A stretch of DNA of 64,000 nucleotides. It comes from Cyclobacteriaceae bacterium. Its GTDB lineage: Bacteria; Bacteroidota; Bacteroidia; Cytophagales; Cyclobacteriaceae. Numbering within the stretch: position 1 is the first letter of the stretch; every line of letters starts with the position of its first letter. Shown piece after piece: positions 1-8,367 of the stretch. The DNA lies in NCBI GenBank assembly GCA_019638255.1, contig JAHBUD010000002.1:62001-126000 (forward strand), in the 5' to 3' direction. Under the pieces are notes generated by a model, which had not been told where the DNA came from, ran no database searches, and worked only from the letters and a program-made list of their open reading frames with translations. Made by a program: the position numbers and the translations under genes.

Positions 1-1
1 C

Positions 2-3000
2 GATGCCTTGGATCTCCTTCGGTCGAATGAAAGGTTCTTTGCCAATCGCGCTGTTGATAAAGAAACAACGGTAGTGGATGGAAAAATTAAAACAGAACGT
101 GTGCCTGAAACTGAATGGAAGCCGCGGTATTCCAGCTATGCCAGAATGCTTTCCTTAATGACTTTAGCATACGGAAGAAAAGGTGATATTGATAGTGTTG
201 ATGTATCGCACAAGGCTTCTCGACCGTGGATTTCAAAAAATCAAAAAATGATTGGTGAAACAAGCTTGGTGCTTACTCAAGCCGACTATTGGTTTACCCT
301 CATGTATGTTGAAAATAACGATGGCCTTATTCCATCCAAGTTAACTAAATCAGAACCGTATGCGGACTTCAGCAAGCAACTAACAGAATTAAAAAAACGC
401 ACATCGCCATCCGTTCCCCTTGGGCATGATCTTTACCTGGCTGAGCTCGGGCAATTGCAGATGATCGACAACCGATCTCGCTACAGTAACCTTAGGGCAG
501 AATATGACCGGATGCTTGGTAAGTATTTCACTAAATCAAGCCTGATTAATATCAACCTGAAAGCGGTAGAATTTGACAGAAAGCTATCGAAAGATAGAAC
601 GAGCAACCTCGAACGCGATGCAGAACGTGTATTGAATAATGAAGCGCTCCCTCAATTCTATAAAACACGGGTTAACGTATTGGAATTTCTCTATGGTCTC
701 TACGTTTATGAAAAGAAATACAGTTTAGCGGAAAGTACACTTAACCAAATTACTGCCAATAAGATGGAGTTATACGGTGAAAATTCACCTGAATACCACC
801 TGGCATTGTTGGCAAAAGCTAATTTTTTCCTCGATTACACCAATAAGATTGAAGAGGCTGGAAAAATATACAAAAGCAGCTACGAAGATTTTATAAGCAA
901 ACAAATAAGCCTGAAACACAAGGATCATTTAAATATTCTTTATCACCTGGCATCTTACTATGAATTGACGGACAACTTTGCGCTTGCTTCTTCCACGCTT
1001 GAAAAAGCATCGTTGGCGGCACGCGACAAATACAACAACATCGACCCGACCTATGCCATTTCATTAAATCAAATGGCAAAACTTCGCATTAAGATCGGTG
1101 AATACGATAAGGCTGAGGCTGCCATCTATCAATCTATTAAGGTTTTTGAGTTAAAGGAAAATAAAGACGACAAATGGAAGAGCGACTACATCAACGCACT
1201 GGAAACCCAGGCCAAATTATACGGAATCAAAGGGATGTTTGATGAAGCGCAGGAAAATTTGGTGACCACACGCAATATGATCCGCAAGTCGAAAGTACCG
1301 ATCAGCAATGAACTCTCATCGGCCGAAGAACTTGCTTCACTGTTGATCCAATTGGGTTCGTATACCCAAACCGAGACGTTGCTCAATGACCTGATTCCGC
1401 AATACGAAAAGCTATATGGACCGGAATCCATCAGGCTTATTGAACCATTAACAAACCGTGGTCGCCTGATGCTGGCGCGTGGTGATTACACCGAGGCCGA
1501 ACGTGTTGCTCAGCGTGCCAATCAAATTGCCATTAAAACCTACAGTGAAACGTCCACCAAGGCTGCTCCCTCACAACGCCTGCTTAGCGATATCAACTAT
1601 AGTTTGGGTGACTACGACAAGGCTGAAGATAATATTACCAAGGCGTTGTTCAGTCTGGAAAAACAGTTCGGAAGGTTCCATGTGGATGTGGCAAGGTCAA
1701 TTTCGCAACTGGCGCTCATCAAGTTTCACAATGGCGACAATAAGCGTGAAGTTGAAAAACTTATGGTGGAAGCCCGCGATATTATTGCCGATAAGCTGGG
1801 CAAAGACAACCCTCAGTATGCAGAAATACTTAAGAACATTGCACAACTGTACATCTCTGAAAAGAAGTACGATATCGCCTTCAATTCGTTAACCATCGCA
1901 GAGAATATCTGGTTACAAAAAACCGGCAACAAAAGAAATATCAATACAGCCAGTATTTACACCCTTACCGGTGATGTATACTACCAACAAACTAACTACG
2001 TCAAAGCAGAGGAATTCTATAATAAAGCGTTAACCATCTATACCAAAAATAGTTTCAGTACCACGCACCCTGAATATGTTAAGGTGATCTCCAAACTCAG
2101 CAAGGTGTATTACATGAAGAAGGACTATAAACGCGCCAAAACCAATATTGAAAGTGCATTGAATACATATGAAAACTACATCAAGCAGTTCTTCCCGGCA
2201 TTGAGTGAACGTGAAAAGGCCAAATACTGGAATACCATCAAATCGGATTTTGAGTTTTACAACACACTGGCCTTCGGGAAGATAGATGAATTCAAAGACC
2301 TTGGTGCCAATGTGTACAACTACCAATTGCTGACGAAGGCGTTGCTGCTGAGCTCATCCATTAAAATCCGTGAGCGCATCATGAACAGCACGGATACAGA
2401 ACTTAAAACCCAATATCAAAACTGGATACAGAAAAAGGAATTGTTAACATTAGCCTTGTCGCTCACCCCGACACAACTGGTTGAAAGTGAGATTGATCCG
2501 GCAGCGCTTACTGCTGAAGTCGAACGATTGGAAAGATTTCTCAGCCAGCGATCTGAACTTTTTGGTCAAAACTTTGAAAGCAAGCGCATCACATTTACCG
2601 ATGTAGTGAAATCACTTAAGCCAAATGAAGTGGCTATCGAAATGGTCCGGTTCCGTGTGTTTAATCACCACTTCACCGACTCGATAGTTTATGCTGCCAT
2701 GTACGTACGAAACGATTCCAAAAAGCCCGAGGTAATATTATTGAATGATGGAAAACGAATGGAAGCCAGGAACTTCAGATACTATCGGAATGCTATCCAG
2801 GGTAAAATCCATGACACGAATTCTTACCAGGCCTATTGGGCGCCAATTCAACAAAAACTTGGGCAAGTATCAACCATATACCTTTCGGCAGATGGTATCT
2901 ATAACCAAATTAATCTGGAGGCAATACCTTCTCCGGATGGAAGATACATACTGGATAATGCCAACATCGTAATGATCAGCAATACCAAAGATCTTTACCT

Positions 3001-3742
3001 TAATAAGATCAAATCGAGGGCTGTGCCTGACAATGTTGCATCCATGTTCGGCAATCCAACTTTTTACCTGACAGCCTCAAACAAAACCGGCCCAATAACA
3101 CCATTGCCCGGAACAGAAATTGAAATCAACCAGATCCAGCAACTCTTAAAGCAAAAGGGCTGGAAAACCGAAGAGTATCTTGATATACAAGCAACAGAGG
3201 ATAGAATCAAAGAACTGAACAGTCCAAAAATCTTCCACGTAGCAACCCACGGATTTTATAAGCCTTCGGAAGAAATTAAACTTGAAGATGAAATGGAGGG
3301 TAATGAACTGGCATTGACTCAAAATCCATTGATGCGGAATGGATTATTATTAAAAGGTGCTGGCGATCTGTTGGATAAAACGGAATACAATTACAATATG
3401 GAGAACGGTATTCTTACTGCCTACGAAGCTATGAACCTAAACCTTGACAAAACTGATTTGGTTGTGCTGAGTGCCTGCGAAACAGGTTTGGGCGAGTTGC
3501 AACAAGGTGAAGGCGTTTTTGGATTGCAACGGGCATTCCTCGTAGCGGGTGCAAAAATTCTAATTATGAGTATGTTTAAAGTGGACGATGAGGCAACTCA
3601 AAAGCTGATGTTGAAGTTCTATCAAAAGTGGCTCACAACGAATAACATCCGCCAAAGCTTTATCGATGCCAAAAAGGAACTTCGGACGGAGTACCCGGAA
3701 CCAATCTACTGGGGCGCATTTATGATGATTGGACTGGAATAA
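2..3742 (+). CDS. TPR-CHAT protein, 5' end outside the window
   Basis: The reading frame is open to the first base of the window. The first possible start inside it is only a TTG at 8, so the true start probably lies upstream. The visible ~1245 residues are mainly helical repeats of tetratricopeptide type (roughly residues 200-740, with recurring Y/A/L spacing such as EYDKAEAAIYQSIKVF). A C-terminal CHAT domain (caspase HetF associated with TPRs) follows from about residue 930 to the end. The caspase-like dyad is visible as His1081 in HVATHGFY and Cys1157 in LSACETG. The family is a clan CD peptidase fold, and many members are known or presumed proteases acting in signalling or defence. Nothing next to it indicates a CRISPR or toxin partner. 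It is followed after 3 bases by the ABM protein. The family call is secure; substrate and role are unknown. Confidence 0.85.
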   Translation, partial: DALDLLRSNERFFANRAVDKETTVVDGKIKTERVPETEWKPRYSSYARMLSLMTLAYGRKGDIDSVDVSHKASRPWISKNQKMIGETSLVLTQADYWFTLMYVENNDGLIPSKLTKSEPYADFSKQLTELKKRTSPSVPLGHDLYLAELGQLQMIDNRSRYSNLRAEYDRMLGKYFTKSSLININLKAVEFDRKLSKDRTSNLERDAERVLNNEALPQFYKTRVNVLEFLYGLYVYEKKYSLAESTLNQITANKMELYGENSPEYHLALLAKANFFLDYTNKIEEAGKIYKSSYEDFISKQISLKHKDHLNILYHLASYYELTDNFALASSTLEKASLAARDKYNNIDPTYAISLNQMAKLRIKIGEYDKAEAAIYQSIKVFELKENKDDKWKSDYINALETQAKLYGIKGMFDEAQENLVTTRNMIRKSKVPISNELSSAEELASLLIQLGSYTQTETLLNDLIPQYEKLYGPESIRLIEPLTNRGRLMLARGDYTEAERVAQRANQIAIKTYSETSTKAAPSQRLLSDINYSLGDYDKAEDNITKALFSLEKQFGRFHVDVARSISQLALIKFHNGDNKREVEKLMVEARDIIADKLGKDNPQYAEILKNIAQLYISEKKYDIAFNSLTIAENIWLQKTGNKRNINTASIYTLTGDVYYQQTNYVKAEEFYNKALTIYTKNSFSTTHPEYVKVISKLSKVYYMKKDYKRAKTNIESALNTYENYIKQFFPALSEREKAKYWNTIKSDFEFYNTLAFGKIDEFKDLGANVYNYQLLTKALLLSSSIKIRERIMNSTDTELKTQYQNWIQKKELLTLALSLTPTQLVESEIDPAALTAEVERLERFLSQRSELFGQNFESKRITFTDVVKSLKPNEVAIEMVRFRVFNHHFTDSIVYAAMYVRNDSKKPEVILLNDGKRMEARNFRYYRNAIQGKIHDTNSYQAYWAPIQQKLGQVSTIYLSADGIYNQINLEAIPSPDGRYILDNANIVMISNTKDLYLNKIKSRAVPDNVASMFGNPTFYLTASNKTGPITPLPGTEIEINQIQQLLKQKGWKTEEYLDIQATEDRIKELNSPKIFHVATHGFYKPSEEIKLEDEMEGNELALTQNPLMRNGLLLKGAGDLLDKTEYNYNMENGILTAYEAMNLNLDKTDLVVLSACETGLGELQQGEGVFGLQRAFLVAGAKILIMSMFKVDDEATQKLMLKFYQKWLTTNNIRQSFIDAKKELRTEYPEPIYWGAFMMIGLE

Positions 3743-3745
3743 GCT

Positions 3746-4039
3746 ATGCTGATCCGCATTGTACGCATGCACTTCACCGAAGCCGGTGTTGATGAGTTCC
3801 TTCAGATTTTTGATATTCACAAAGAAGCCATCCGCAATTTTGAAGGGTGCAATCATCTTCAGTTACTGAAGGATTTGAAAGACTCGAATACCTATACTAC
3901 CCTTAGCTACTGGAAGGATGAAGAAAGTTTAAATCGTTACCGAAAATCAGAGCTATTTAGCAATGTTTGGGGGCGGGTAAAGACACTTTTTGCCGAGCGG
4001 TCGCAGGCTTTTTCGTTACAGAAATTTATTGAGCTGTAA
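3746..4039 (+). CDS. ABM-domain (antibiotic biosynthesis monooxygenase-like) small protein
   Basis: This 97-residue protein begins 3 bases after the CHAT gene and is probably co-transcribed with it. The sequence opens with a beta strand (MLIRIVRMHF), then a helix (GVDEFLQIFDIHKEAI), then a G-C-NHLQLLKD strand and a TTLSYWKDEESLNRYR segment. This is the dimeric alpha+beta barrel (ABM / DUF4286-like) pattern. Family members include quinol monooxygenases, heme-degrading enzymes and many proteins with no known activity. No heme-binding or catalytic residue can be assigned here. There is no signal peptide, so it is likely cytoplasmic. Confidence is good for the fold and low for any reaction. Confidence 0.8.
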   Translation: MLIRIVRMHFTEAGVDEFLQIFDIHKEAIRNFEGCNHLQLLKDLKDSNTYTTLSYWKDEESLNRYRKSELFSNVWGRVKTLFAERSQAFSLQKFIEL

Positions 4040-4040
4040 A

Positions 4041-4071
4041 TTGTGTCCGAAGCAAACTTTATACATATTTG
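4041..4071 (+). promoter_or_regulatory. Promoter of tRNA-Leu
   Basis: TTG at 4041-4043 is separated by exactly 20 bases from CATATTTG at 4064-4071. This matches the Bacteroidota vegetative promoter TTG-N19-21-TAnnTTTG with one mismatch. The predicted start of transcription, near 4078, is about 50 bases before the mature tRNA. The -33 element begins just after the stop of the ABM gene. Confidence 0.6.
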
Positions 4072-4125
4072 CAGCCCTGAATAAGGGGCATAAACAACCT
4101 ACATGTTCTTGTAAATCTTTTTTCC

Positions 4126-4209
4126 GCCCGGATGGCGGAATTGGTAGACGCGTTGGTCTCAAACACCAATGGTAGCAATACTGTGCCGGTTCGACTCCGG
4201 CTCCGGGTA
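4126..4209 (+). tRNA. tRNA-Leu (anticodon CAA)
   Basis: The 84-nt cloverleaf has acceptor strand GCCCGGA pairing with TCCGGGT (a G-T wobble at the first pair) and discriminator A. The anticodon stem TTGGT/ACCAA encloses loop CTCAAAC, giving anticodon CAA, which reads UUG. A long class II variable arm typical of leucine tRNA follows, and then the T arm GCCGG-TTCGACT-CCGGC. The CCA end is not encoded. A rho-independent terminator follows at once. Confidence 0.97.
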
Positions 4210-4250
4210 CTGAAGCGGGGAAATCGAAAAAAATTTTTGATTTCCCTTTT
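4207..4250 (+). repeat. Repeat A, copy 1 (tRNA-Leu 3' edge plus terminator)
   Basis: The stretch starting at GTACTGAAGCGGGG, which covers the last bases of tRNA-Leu and its terminator, is repeated in the same orientation at 14617-14660 with only small length differences in the A/T runs. Such a tRNA 3'-end duplication resembles the attachment-site duplication left by integrative elements, but no integrase is seen. Confidence 0.8.
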
Positions 4251-4254
4251 TTAT
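4217..4254 (+). terminator. Rho-independent terminator of tRNA-Leu
   Basis: GGGAAATC (4218-4225) pairs with GATTTCCC (4239-4246), with A/T pairs extending inwards, and a T-rich run follows. It lies 8 bases after the tRNA. A near-identical copy is found at 14627-14660. Confidence 0.85.
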
Positions 4255-4331
4255 TTTCTCCCGAACTACTTGAAAATGAACTGATTACTTCGAGAATTTC
4301 ATTCACTCGCAAGGTTCGATAATCATCTTTT
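4253..4331 (+). repeat. Repeat B, copy 1
   Basis: About 80 bases containing GAACTACTT, ATTACT and AGAATTTCATT match 14962-15043 in the same orientation, at roughly three-quarters identity. Read on the plus strand, both copies encode a similar short peptide (SPELL-N-LIT-RISF-KV), with E/D and S/R substitutions. This hints that the segment may be a coding remnant rather than pure spacer. No recognised gene matches it. Confidence 0.6.
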
Positions 4332-4613
4332 TTTACATCTTTCAAATGGCCTGAACCCACTCAGCTAAAGGGATGAGAAAGCGTTTTTTTATGACTTCAA
4401 CAATTAATCGGTTACCATAACAAAGCAGTTCAAAATCATACAAAATGAGGTACTAAACCCGGCTGATGATTGCTGATTTTTGAGTGTCCTTCATTAGAGA
4501 AAGTAGAATTCTCTTCATAAAAGTTTAGGTTAATAAATTATGGAAGGATAAAGGTCTCCAGGACGTGGGGACCTTTTCTTTTAAAGTAATGATCTAAAGC
4601 ATCATGAAGTCAC
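4255..4613. other. Intergenic region after tRNA-Leu
   Basis: This 359-bp stretch between the tRNA terminator and the response regulator holds repeat B copy 1 (4253-4331) and the structured element C copy 1 (4478-4582). The remaining part, about 4335-4477, is AT-rich and shows nothing recognisable. An antisense open frame across 4016-4360 is an artefact of translating the tRNA backwards. Confidence 0.6.
4478..4582 (+). ncRNA. Candidate small RNA, element C copy 1
   Basis: This ~105-nt sequence is about 95% identical to 14391-14495. It contains a hairpin (AGAGAA...TTCTCT, about 4496-4514) and ends in a strong plus-strand terminator: GGTCTCC (4553-4559) pairs with GGGGACC (4567-4573) and is followed by TTTTCTTTT. 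No plus-strand protein gene lies directly upstream, so the terminator appears to belong to a transcript starting inside the intergenic region. It does not match an RNA family I can name. It could instead be a mobile or scar repeat with a terminator. Confidence 0.5.
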
Positions 4614-5249
4614 TTATATCATCTTCTCTGATTTTGCTAATGCAATAGCCTCAGCCTTGGAATTGACTTCCAACTTAGCATAGATGTTTCGGATGTGTGT
4701 ACGGATGGTGAATTTGCTAAGAAACAGTTCTTCTGCAATTTTGGAGTAGCTCTTTCCGGCAGACAATGCGGATAGGATTTCGGTTTCACGGGCCGACAAG
4801 GGTGAACGCTGATTTTTGGCGAATGATGAAACAACCATTCGTGCTATTTGAGAACTCATAGGTGAACCGCCTTTTACAATTTCTTCTAAAGCCTTAGCAA
4901 TGCGCTCATAATTTGATGCCTTCGTCAGATATCCTACAGCTCCGGCACACAGCGCTTCAAAAACAACTTCACTTTCTTCGTGTACTGAAATAACAAGAAT
5001 CTGTACTGTAGGGCGTAAGCGCTTGATCTCAGAAATAGCCTTTATGCCTGACATTCCAGGCAGGTTAATATCCATGAGCATAATGGTAGGCTGATCATCA
5101 TGGAGGTTTTTGATTGCATCTTCAGCATGCGTATAGCTGTTGATTACTACAAAATCCGGATGAGATGAAACCAAAAATGAAAACCCATCACGAACAATCT
5201 CATTGTCTTCAACAATTACAACCCGTGTTTTAGCTTGCCCAATGTGCAT
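4614..5249 (-). CDS. NarL/FixJ-type response regulator
   Basis: The protein is a 211-residue two-component response regulator. The N-terminal receiver domain (residues ~8-125) has the acidic pair E14/D15, phospho-acceptor Asp60 in IMLMDINLPG and Lys110 in VGYLTK. The C-terminal LuxR-type helix-turn-helix (~145-205) reads LSARETEILSALSAGKSY. The start at 5249 is chosen because it gives a normal receiver domain and has AAGGAAAA just upstream; a longer frame to 5315 would run deep into the kinase gene. The gene overlaps the 3' end of the kinase gene by about 20 bases, so the two are translationally coupled cognate partners. The pair likely controls the neighbouring SusC/SusD operon, which is an inference from position. 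Confidence 0.93.
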   Translation of the reverse strand: MHIGQAKTRVVIVEDNEIVRDGFSFLVSSHPDFVVINSYTHAEDAIKNLHDDQPTIMLMDINLPGMSGIKAISEIKRLRPTVQILVISVHEESEVVFEALCAGAVGYLTKASNYERIAKALEEIVKGGSPMSSQIARMVVSSFAKNQRSPLSARETEILSALSAGKSYSKIAEELFLSKFTIRTHIRNIYAKLEVNSKAEAIALAKSEKMI

Positions 5250-8118
5250 AATTTTCCTTTTTAATGGTGATTGTTGTTCCTTTTGAAGAAGACTGAACCA
5301 ACAAGATTGCTTCAATCTTCCTGGCCCTTTCTTCCATACTTTTTAGTCCTACTGATGAAATCTTAGTGGCTCCATAATCGAATCCATTACCATTATCAGA
5401 GAGGGCAATCGTCAGGTCTGAGCTACTTTTTAAAACCTTCATACTCACCACAGACGCACCCGAATGTTTGAGTGCATTGGTCATAGCCTCCTTAAAGATG
5501 AGGATCAGGTGACGCGAAAAATTGGATCGCACCTTCAGATTATTTTGCCAATTTTCAACCTCTGGAGATTCGAAAATAATCGGTGATGTCGAAAAAAAGT
5601 GTGCTCCGAAATCTCCCAGGTAAAGCATTGTCCATCCTAATGTTTCATGCTGCGGATCAATTGAGGCAATAAAATCTTTTGTTCCGAAGAATAGATCATG
5701 GGCATGACGGTTGAGTAATGTGAATTGTTTACTAATATTTTCAGGCAGGTCATGTGCTTTCATGGCAATTACCTGTAGTAGAGAAATTATGGAAGCCAGG
5801 TGATTACCAAGTTCATCATGAAAATCTTTAGCAAGTTCTCTTCGCATTTGCCTATTCTGTTGTTCTGTCAATACCTGAACCTGCATTGCTCTTGAAATGC
5901 GAATGCGGATTACACCCCATACCGCCATCACCAGTAGTACGCCAATGAGGGTTCGAAACCACCATGTTTGCCAAAAGGGTGTCAGGATTTGAAAAACTAA
6001 TGTTTGACGATCAAGCTCAAGGCCAATATCGTTCACAACACGCACCTCAAAGTTATAATGGCCGGAAACAAGGTTTGTAAACCGAATACTGGTTTGCTCC
6101 ATTGGATCAGACCATCTGTCGGAAAGCCCTATCAGTCGATATTGATACTTCGCATGATCGGGCATCAGTAAACTCACCGATTCAAATTCAAAATTCAGGG
6201 TTGATGCATTTGAAGGCAGTTTAAGGGAAGCACATTTAAACCATCCTGGAGTTTGCACTGAATCGGGTAACTCAGAAACCTTCATATTGATTATTGATAA
6301 TATGGGTATTGATTGGATTGGGTAATATTCTTGAGTATCGTACATAAACAGTCCATTCATGGTGCCAAACCAAAGTTTATCCCCGAAAGAAGGCTTTAGC
6401 ACCGTTTCATTTACTGTTTCGATTCCGATAAGTCCGTTATTTCGATTTAACCACTTTTGTGAAGATACTTTTAGTCTTTTCGAGAAATCGAATACACATA
6501 CTCCGCGTTGCGTACCGCAGTATAAACGATTTCGTTCCGAAAAGATAAACGTGATATGATCAAAAGGTAACAGGTGAACGGGTGCAGGGTGATTTAGGTT
6601 TCCTGTCGGAAAAATCCACAAGCCATGCCCTAGTGTTCCGACCAATATGTTTCCGTCAGCATCGAGATGAAAATCAGTGATCATTTGGTGATCAATGTGG
6701 TGTCCTGTTACAATCTTTTTAACTCGTCCATTTATCAATTGTTGCAATCCGTTATCGGTTCCCAATAAGAGCATGGAATCGATCTGATAAACCAAGAATA
6801 CATTTAAGCTGTCAACTACTCTTTCAAAGAGTGATTCACGCAGAGTAAATAACGATTGTCGGTCAGAAACAAAGAGTTTATCATCATCTTGACCTGCAAA
6901 AAATGGTGGAGTAGCGTAAGTGGGCTGATCTGGCAACGGCTTAAATGCAACACCAGATTTAACAAGAATCCCTTGCTCAAATGAAGCCAGTAGAATTTCA
7001 CCTTTCAATGATGCAGCATTGCTTATATTACTTACACGCGGTGGCAATAACAAGGGCTTAATGGTAAAATCCGGCTCCACTTCAAAGGCCCCTTTTCCTA
7101 ACGTTGTAACCAATACACACTGAGAATCAAATTGTTTGATATCCGTTATTACATCTACAAAACTAGTCGGATGAAAAGCGAGCTTGCGAAATGGGCCACG
7201 GAGAAACTTAAACAAACCATAAACAGTGGTGCCGGCCCAAATAATGCCTTCACGATCTTGAAAAATATGAAAAGCTGGTGCATTGGTAAATCCATTCTGT
7301 GAAGAAAGCCAAATGAACTCATCTGCCTGTTTCCAGAGCAACCCATTCTTTACAACCAACCACAATTCGTTATCGAATAAACAAATTTCCCTGACGTTTG
7401 CTCGTGGCACCTCTTTGCGGATCAATCTAATATTTTGGTTCTCTATATGGTAGGTGTTTAACCCATAGGAAGTTCCAGCTAACAGTAGCGTTTTAGAGAG
7501 CGGCATGATAGATTGGGCTGTGGAATCGGGAAGAGTAGCATGAAACGAAAATTTGTCATCCTCGAAATGATAAATATGACCTCCGGCTGTCAGTATCCAA
7601 AGTGTTCCCAGCGAATCATATTCCATGTCCAGCACAGGTTTATCCGTAAATCCATTCCTTTCAGTATAATACTTACCAGAATTGTCCGTGAGTTGATAGA
7701 TGCCCCCATGTCTAGTTGTAGCCCATACTACGGTATCCCGTGGGAGCATTTTTTTTATTTCTATGCGTGGAACGAAGGGATGCTCGGAAATTTTTCCGTT
7801 AGCCATGGTGTTGAGCCCACGTGAAGTACCAATCCACAACCTTTCATTTGTCCAACTCAGGCTTTTGATGGAAGGTGAAAGCAGTCCATGTCCTGTGGAA
7901 TAGTTTACAAATTCCTTTCCATCAAATCTGGAAAGGCCACCAGAGGCAGTTCCGACCCACAGATAACCGGAATGGTCCTGTGTAATAGCGGTAACCTGTG
8001 ATTGGGGGAGGCCATGTTCTATGTTATAATTTATAGATGAGAAGTGTTGACTACTACCATCCATCACTATGAAAAGCGTTATGATGGCTGAAAGAATAAT
8101 TTTTGTCTTCACCATCAA
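5230..8118 (-). CDS. Sensor histidine kinase with two-component-regulator propeller and Y_Y_Y domain
   Basis: This 962-residue membrane sensor begins with a signal peptide (cut near GSSQ). A periplasmic beta-propeller made of short repeats such as GYLWVGTASGGLSRFDG covers about residues 25-620. A Y_Y_Y immunoglobulin-like domain follows (~640-710), and then one membrane helix (~725-745, LIGVLLVMAVWGVI). The kinase core is of the HisKA_3 type: His767 in KDFHDELGNH, the N box with Asn881 in EAMTNALKHSG, and G box DNGNGF. The sensor architecture is that of Bacteroidota hybrid two-component sugar sensors, but the receiver and DNA-binding domain are encoded separately downstream. The ligand is probably an oligomer produced by or imported through the SusCD neighbour. 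Confidence 0.92.
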   Translation of the reverse strand: MMVKTKIILSAIITLFIVMDGSSQHFSSINYNIEHGLPQSQVTAITQDHSGYLWVGTASGGLSRFDGKEFVNYSTGHGLLSPSIKSLSWTNERLWIGTSRGLNTMANGKISEHPFVPRIEIKKMLPRDTVVWATTRHGGIYQLTDNSGKYYTERNGFTDKPVLDMEYDSLGTLWILTAGGHIYHFEDDKFSFHATLPDSTAQSIMPLSKTLLLAGTSYGLNTYHIENQNIRLIRKEVPRANVREICLFDNELWLVVKNGLLWKQADEFIWLSSQNGFTNAPAFHIFQDREGIIWAGTTVYGLFKFLRGPFRKLAFHPTSFVDVITDIKQFDSQCVLVTTLGKGAFEVEPDFTIKPLLLPPRVSNISNAASLKGEILLASFEQGILVKSGVAFKPLPDQPTYATPPFFAGQDDDKLFVSDRQSLFTLRESLFERVVDSLNVFLVYQIDSMLLLGTDNGLQQLINGRVKKIVTGHHIDHQMITDFHLDADGNILVGTLGHGLWIFPTGNLNHPAPVHLLPFDHITFIFSERNRLYCGTQRGVCVFDFSKRLKVSSQKWLNRNNGLIGIETVNETVLKPSFGDKLWFGTMNGLFMYDTQEYYPIQSIPILSIINMKVSELPDSVQTPGWFKCASLKLPSNASTLNFEFESVSLLMPDHAKYQYRLIGLSDRWSDPMEQTSIRFTNLVSGHYNFEVRVVNDIGLELDRQTLVFQILTPFWQTWWFRTLIGVLLVMAVWGVIRIRISRAMQVQVLTEQQNRQMRRELAKDFHDELGNHLASIISLLQVIAMKAHDLPENISKQFTLLNRHAHDLFFGTKDFIASIDPQHETLGWTMLYLGDFGAHFFSTSPIIFESPEVENWQNNLKVRSNFSRHLILIFKEAMTNALKHSGASVVSMKVLKSSSDLTIALSDNGNGFDYGATKISSVGLKSMEERARKIEAILLVQSSSKGTTITIKKENYAHWAS

Positions 8119-8313
8119 TCAAATCAATTCATTATAATTAGTTAACCAATTGGCATAACTCCGTTGTGTCTCCCTTTGGAAGTTTGCCTTACATAAACCT
8201 ACGGGTTAAGGGTAGTAAAGGATGTGTAAGTGCAACGAAATTTTCTGCCGCTTATGTAATTTATTTTATACTAGTTACAGTGAAATATGCTGTCCTAATC
8301 ATTTGAGGTATGC

Positions 8314-8342
8314 TAAAAAAGGAGAGGTTAAGCCCTCTCCTT
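8314..8342 (-). terminator. Terminator of first SusC/SusD operon
   Basis: GGAGAGG (8321-8327) and CCTCTCC (8334-8340) form a stem with loop TTAAGC. On the minus strand it is followed by six T residues. It sits about 28 bases beyond the SusD stop. A shorter T run on the other side means it could also work in the plus direction, but no plus-strand gene needs it. Confidence 0.8.
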
Positions 8343-8367
8343 TTATTACAGTGTGTATTTAACAATT

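Noticed and set aside
4016..4360. Antisense open frame of 114 codons across the tRNA
   Set aside because: It is the reverse translation of tRNA-Leu and its terminator (the PGAGVEPAQ signature is a well-known artefact).
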